Part shown: positions 4,068 to 8,029 of the stretch, piece by piece
Numbering within the stretch: the stretch's first letter is position 1
How the letters are laid out: each line of letters opens with the position of its first letter
Source: Gammaproteobacteria bacterium
GTDB taxonomy: Bacteria; Pseudomonadota; Gammaproteobacteria; GCA-001735895
Assembly: GCA_003231795.1 (NCBI GenBank)
Contig: QIJI01000035.1
Coordinates: forward strand, 1 to 8,029
Reading direction: 5' to 3'
DNA length: 8,029 bases
The notes under the pieces: model-generated
Databases searched by the model: none
What the model was told of the DNA's origin: nothing
Seen by the model: the letters and a program-made list of their open reading frames with translations, nothing else
Position numbers and translations under genes: made by a program

Positions 4068-7004
4068 TCAACGCGAAGCCGATAATTTGCCCGAAGGTTT
4101 CTTTTGTTGTAACAGGTAAGTTTCCAGCGCGGCGATAGCACTGTCATATTCCTGCTGAAATTGCTCGCACAAGTCAGCGGTTATTTTTGTACCATTGACA
4201 GCCTGCGTTTCGATCCGGGTTAGTAGTGCACATAATTTATCGAGCCCGAAGTTACTGGCCGAACCATTCATCTTATGCGCCAGTTTTTCCAGCTTTTCAA
4301 GATTATTCTGAATCATTGCCTCGACCAGTTCGGTTTTCAACTGACCAGCCGATTGAAAAAATAGCCCGCTAAACTGTTCGACATTTTCCAGCCCCAGCCG
4401 ACTGATATCATCATCGATCATCGAGGTATCGAATCGCACTACGTCGTCTTGCTTTTTCGCCTGACTGGTATTCGCAATGAGAACCTCGCCACCATTGATT
4501 GCCTGTGCGATCGCTTGCTCCAGACTCTCAAGCGTAAACGGTTTACCCAGAAAGCCATTCATTCCTGCGCTGAGATACTGGTCAACTTCTTCGGTAAAAA
4601 CATGGGCAGACATTGCAATTACCGGTAAACCCGAAATCGACTTGTCAGAATGAGCGCGAACGTGTTTTAAAATAGTCAGCCCATCAATGCCAGGCAAGCT
4701 GATATCGAGCAGTAGCAGCGACCACTCACCCTGGTCCAGCAGCGTCAAGGCTTCTTCACCGCTTTGAGCGGCAGTCACCTGATGTCCAAGATGTTGCAGA
4801 TAGCTGCGGGTAACCATACTGTTGGTGGCATCGTCTTCCACCATCAGCACACTGACGCCATCGATGATGGCAGGAATCGGTGCCGGGTCGGACTGCGACA
4901 GTGAAACCGATTGAGCTAACTCGACATCAACCTCAAATCCGATATTCGTGCCTTTGCCAATTTCACTATCCAGCGATATTTTTCCACCCAGTGCATTCAC
5001 CAAACGGTCGCAGATGGCGAGCCCCAGCCCAATGCCGCCATACAGCCTGGCGCTGCTGGCATCGACCTGGGTAAAAGCCTGAAAAATCTCTACCTGCTTG
5101 TCCCGGGCAATACCGATGCCGGTATCGATTACCGAAAATTGCAGTTTCAAGCTGTCCTCATCCTCGTTGAGGGCACTGTTGAGTCGTAGCGTTATGCTGC
5201 CGTTGTCGGTAAATTTGTTGGCGTTACCGATCAGATTGATCAGGATTTGATGTAACTTTCCGGAGTCTCCCATCAACCATTGTGACGGTAAATTTTCCGT
5301 TTCCAGTTGAAGTTTGTTACTTTTCTCTCGCACCGAAACCATCATTAAGCCAACGACATTGTGCAACAGTTCGGTCAGGTCAAAGCGCCTGTTTTCGAGA
5401 TTCAGCTTGCCTGCCTCAAGCTGCGAATAGCCTAAAATGTCATTCACGATATCCAGCAGGCTGGCATTCGCGGCATTGATAATGTGGACATAGTCGAGTT
5501 GTCGCTGCTGCAACGCTGTATCAGATAGCAATCGCAATGTACCCAACGCGCCACTTAAGGGGGTGCGCAATTCGTGGCTCATGGTAGCTAGAAATGCAGT
5601 TTTCGCCTGGCTGGCCTGTTCCGCTTTTTCACGCGCGACAGCGTGATTTTGCACCTCTTCGGATAGCATCTGGTTGGTTTCCCGTAGCTGCTCGGAGCGT
5701 TCTTCGACCAGTTCTTCCAGATGCGCCTTGTGCTGGCGTAATTCCTCATCAAGCTTTCGGTTGTGGATCGCGTTATTACGAAAACCTCGTAGTGCCTTGC
5801 CCATGTCGGTTAATTCATCGTGACCTTCGACGATGATGTCGACGTCATAGTCACCTTGGGTGATCGAATGCGTTGCCGATTGCAGGGATAACAGGCGGCG
5901 AACGACATTACGTTTTATAAACCACCACAAGATTGCGGCGGCAACCAGCAATACAACAATCGAAGTGCCGCTAAACAAACGGCGACTGCTATCGAGTGAC
6001 TGCTTGGCGGTGGTCGAAACCCGGTTGATCAAGGTGCCGCCGGCCAGGTTCAATTCATTGACAATCCCGTTCAGCGCGTGGGACGCCTCGGCTGTTTCGA
6101 GTGATAGCGCGGTCAGGGATTCACCTATCAGCAACAACGAAATTCGGGTTTCGAAAATACCATAGACATAGAGTGGGCCATCATAAACCTCCATCGCGTA
6201 TAGCAATTCACTCGCGTTCTTACGCCGCTGCGGATCGTTTATTTCACTCACCCGGCGCTTCAGTATCGAAATCGTTTCCGTGGTCCGCTGTCGCAGAGTC
6301 TCCAGCGCTTTCAGTTCAGACTCTTTCGCCACCTGATTGAACAAACTGTTCAAAATGGCGCTACGCAGACGAAGCTCGTACATACGTTCCATGGCGTCGA
6401 GATCTACTTCTACCAGGCGATCGAAAACATCGTAAAGCTCGCGTTCATCGGCATTGTTCTCGACCAGATCATAGAGACTCGCGGTGATTGCCGTGGTCGT
6501 AGCTGCCGCATTGGCGACTAGTGAATCGGCCAGATCATTCAACTCTTCGGTAGTAGCGACCAGGCTGGCAACCAGTTGCGTAAAACGTGCCTGCTGGTGA
6601 ATTCGTTGACGAACCAGTTCATCTTGCCGGTGGAGTTTGTTTTCAATATCGCTGACTGTCTGGCGCAAGGACTGCAACGACTCCAGCGAAAAACCCGTTT
6701 GCTGAAACTCCTCAAGCATGACGTTGACCTGATCGACCTCAGAGAATAATGCCAAACTGATGTTTATGCGCTCGGGCTCATCGCTCGCACGCAGTAGTTG
6801 ACGCGAGGCATTTCCAATTGAAGCATTCAGTGCAGAAAGCCGGTGGGCTTGTCGTAAACCCGGAATAGCCTGGTCAATCACCAGGTTTTGTGATTCGCTT
6901 ACACGCTCAAATCCTTTCCAGCCAATTGAGGACGCCACCGCCGCCAGCAAAAAAATGCTACCGAAGGCGAGATACAATTTTGCAGCAATACCAAGCTTAC
7001 GCAT
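4068..7004 (-). CDS. torS: Hybrid sensor histidine kinase TorS (tripartite phosphorelay)
   Basis: Inner-membrane TMAO sensor, 978 residues (E. coli TorS is 914). In order: TM1 about 8-27; an all-helical periplasmic sensor domain about 28-344; TM2 about 347-364; HAMP about 365-417; a coiled coil to about 465; a dimerisation domain with His477 (SHELRTPL). The ATP-binding domain has Asn594 (NLIGNANKFT), DTGIGI (627-632) and GGIGLGLAI (656-664). The receiver has Glu723/Asp724/Asp725, Asp767 (LLLLDISLPG), Ser799 and Lys821 (GKPF). The C-terminal HPt domain has His910 (LAHKMNGSASNFG). All relay residues are present, so an active His-Asp-His-Asp route to TorR is expected. The TorS-type sensor domain and the adjacent torT separate it from ArcB or BarA. 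The ATG at 7004 starts directly before TM1; a weak AAGGCG precedes it. It is convergent with torR and divergent from torT. Confidence 0.93.
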   Translation of the reverse strand: MRKLGIAAKLYLAFGSIFLLAAVASSIGWKGFERVSESQNLVIDQAIPGLRQAHRLSALNASIGNASRQLLRASDEPERINISLALFSEVDQVNVMLEEFQQTGFSLESLQSLRQTVSDIENKLHRQDELVRQRIHQQARFTQLVASLVATTEELNDLADSLVANAAATTTAITASLYDLVENNADERELYDVFDRLVEVDLDAMERMYELRLRSAILNSLFNQVAKESELKALETLRQRTTETISILKRRVSEINDPQRRKNASELLYAMEVYDGPLYVYGIFETRISLLLIGESLTALSLETAEASHALNGIVNELNLAGGTLINRVSTTAKQSLDSSRRLFSGTSIVVLLVAAAILWWFIKRNVVRRLLSLQSATHSITQGDYDVDIIVEGHDELTDMGKALRGFRNNAIHNRKLDEELRQHKAHLEELVEERSEQLRETNQMLSEEVQNHAVAREKAEQASQAKTAFLATMSHELRTPLSGALGTLRLLSDTALQQRQLDYVHIINAANASLLDIVNDILGYSQLEAGKLNLENRRFDLTELLHNVVGLMMVSVREKSNKLQLETENLPSQWLMGDSGKLHQILINLIGNANKFTDNGSITLRLNSALNEDEDSLKLQFSVIDTGIGIARDKQVEIFQAFTQVDASSARLYGGIGLGLAICDRLVNALGGKISLDSEIGKGTNIGFEVDVELAQSVSLSQSDPAPIPAIIDGVSVLMVEDDATNSMVTRSYLQHLGHQVTAAQSGEEALTLLDQGEWSLLLLDISLPGIDGLTILKHVRAHSDKSISGLPVIAMSAHVFTEEVDQYLSAGMNGFLGKPFTLESLEQAIAQAINGGEVLIANTSQAKKQDDVVRFDTSMIDDDISRLGLENVEQFSGLFFQSAGQLKTELVEAMIQNNLEKLEKLAHKMNGSASNFGLDKLCALLTRIETQAVNGTKITADLCEQFQQEYDSAIAALETYLLQQKKPSGKLSASR

Positions 7005-7080
7005 GCCAAAATGCTGCGCCTTGCAGTCGTAAAATGCAAGCGTACAATAATTTGCTATTCGGTTTCACGGCATCACATCA
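7005..7080. promoter_or_regulatory. Divergent torS-torT intergenic region with an inverted repeat
   Basis: Only 76 bases separate the torS ATG from the proposed torT TTG, so their promoters must overlap or lie inside the neighbouring gene. CTTGCA (7020-7025) and TGCAAG (7035-7040) form an inverted repeat with a 9-base spacer, and AAAATGC occurs directly repeated at 7008 and 7031. No good -10/-35 pair and no tor box is evident. Confidence 0.4.
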
Positions 7081-8029
7081 TTGAATAATACTCTTTGTCC
7101 AAGGTTTCTAGCGACTCTTTTGCTGGCATTAATCACGGCTACGACGACTATAGCTCAAGCTGAGGTATGGCGACTGGAGACCTGGTCGACACCCTTCGAC
7201 TACTCCAGCGATAGCCGGTTTATCGACTATCAACCAACCACCCCGGCCAGCCGTGTCTGGCATCTATGCATCTCTTATCCGCATCTGAAAGACGCTTACT
7301 GGCTAAATGTGAACTATGGCATGGTTCAGGAAGCACAACGACTCGGCATTGCATTTACGCTGGTTGAAGCGGGCGGCTATCCCAACCTTGAGCGGCAGCA
7401 GCAGCAGATCGAAGAATGTACTGAGGGAGAAGGTATCGATGCGTTGATTGTCGGCACGGTATCGTTTCGAGGGCTCAATCAAAGCATTGCCAGGATTTCA
7501 AAAACGATGCCTGTGCTGGCAACGGTGAACGATATTGAAGACACCGGGATCGCCGCCAAGTCTGGAGTATCCTGGACCACGATGGGTCAGGTGGCTGGTG
7601 AGTATCTCGCGAAAAGACACGGTGCTGGAACCGAGCCGGTAACAGTTGCATGGTTTCCCGGCCCACAGGGAGCAGGTTGGGTCGATTTTATCGAAACCGG
7701 TTTTAAACGGGGATTAACCGATAGCGCGGTCGAGATCATCGTGACCAAATGGGGCGATACCGGTAAGGAAATCCAGCGTACCCTGGTGCAAGAGGTGCTG
7801 GAAACCCATCCACAGGTTGATTATATCGTCGGAAATGCGCTGATGGCCGAGGCGGCAATCAGTACCTTGCGCAATCGAAATCTTCAAAATCAAATCAAGA
7901 TTGTCTCAACCTATTTCACCCCGGCTGTTTATCGTGGCATTCGGCGTGGCCGTATTCTGGCGGCACCCACCGATGCACCCGTAATGCAGGGGCGTATTTC
8001 GATTGACCAGGCTGTGCGTATCCTCGAAG
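7081..8029 (+). CDS. torT: Periplasmic TMAO-binding protein TorT, C-terminus off the window
   Basis: Periplasmic ligand receptor that binds TMAO and presents it to the TorS sensor domain. The visible 316 residues fall a little short of the 342 of E. coli TorT. Starting at TTG 7081, residues 9-24 form a signal-peptide core ending in AQA (25-27), with cleavage before EVW. The mature part is a type I periplasmic binding fold. TorT-typical segments include VWHLCISYPHLKDAYWLNVNYGM (Trp60 to Met81), VEAGGYPNLERQQQQIEEC (95-113), SWTTMG (Trp165) and later VYRGIRRGRILAAPTDAP. Cys63 and Cys113 could form the conserved disulfide, and Trp60 and Trp165 correspond to tryptophans in aligned E. coli segments. 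An in-frame stop at 7048-7050 limits the gene; only TTG 7081 or a rare ATT at 7057 can start before the signal peptide. No clear ribosome site is seen, so the exact start is uncertain. It is divergent from torS. Confidence 0.9.
   Translation, partial: MNNTLCPRFLATLLLALITATTTIAQAEVWRLETWSTPFDYSSDSRFIDYQPTTPASRVWHLCISYPHLKDAYWLNVNYGMVQEAQRLGIAFTLVEAGGYPNLERQQQQIEECTEGEGIDALIVGTVSFRGLNQSIARISKTMPVLATVNDIEDTGIAAKSGVSWTTMGQVAGEYLAKRHGAGTEPVTVAWFPGPQGAGWVDFIETGFKRGLTDSAVEIIVTKWGDTGKEIQRTLVQEVLETHPQVDYIVGNALMAEAAISTLRNRNLQNQIKIVSTYFTPAVYRGIRRGRILAAPTDAPVMQGRISIDQAVRILE

Noticed and set aside
3652..4147. Minus-strand open frames of 88-115 codons opposite torR
   Set aside because: They lie antisense to a well-supported response regulator, lack ribosome sites, and have compositions typical of shadow frames.
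5030..5056. GGIGLGL instead of the common GGTGLGL in the TorS ATP lid
   Set aside because: The glycines are all kept and this position varies among histidine kinases, so loss of activity is not implied.
4880..6340. Several plus-strand open frames opposite torS
   Set aside because: torS has every expected catalytic and structural motif through this interval; the opposite frames are rich in Arg, Pro and His and resemble nothing known.
7061..7080. CRP-like TGTGA motif before torT on the minus strand
   Set aside because: The second half-site (TCACA) is missing at the correct spacing.
7395..7406. Four CAG codons in a row within torT
   Set aside because: A four-unit run encoding Gln106-109 in a helix is too short to be a meaningful repeat; the E. 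coli protein is also Gln-rich here.

Overview
The window reads as a piece of a Gram-negative, probably marine gammaproteobacterial chromosome. Base composition is moderate, the exported proteins carry Sec signal peptides, and the gene set is a TMAO-sensing TorT/TorS/TorR cassette beside a binding-protein-dependent ABC transporter for quaternary amines. The organism is inferred from gene content only. I see no tRNA, rRNA, CRISPR array, insertion sequence or phage gene.

Layout. Positions 1-3016 hold a minus-strand transporter operon. In transcription order it is a periplasmic binding protein (3016-2057), a roughly 260-base gap with a strong GC-rich hairpin plus T-run (about 1951-1997), a ProV-like ATPase (1795-692), and a ProW-like permease that starts 3 bases after the ATPase stop and runs off the left edge. 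Positions 3017-3343 are a divergent control region with promoter-like and operator-like sequences. Reading right from it is torR (3344-4060, GTG start). torS (7004-4068, minus strand), a complete hybrid kinase, converges on torR with only 7 bases between the stops. Its 5' end is divergent from torT (TTG start near 7081, cut by the right edge).

Working model. TorT binds trimethylamine N-oxide (TMAO) in the periplasm and controls TorS. TorS passes phosphate H477 > D767 > H910 > TorR D58. In Escherichia coli this system drives torCAD, the TMAO respiratory reductase. Here no torC, torA or torD is visible. TorR is instead divergent from an importer of the glycine betaine/TMAO superfamily, and the shared region holds a sequence close to the E. 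coli tor box. The most interesting idea is that a TorTSR relay controls TMAO (or related methylamine/betaine) uptake, making the transporter comparable to the TmoXWV importers of marine bacteria. The protein families are well supported by visible motifs. The substrate and the regulatory link are inference.
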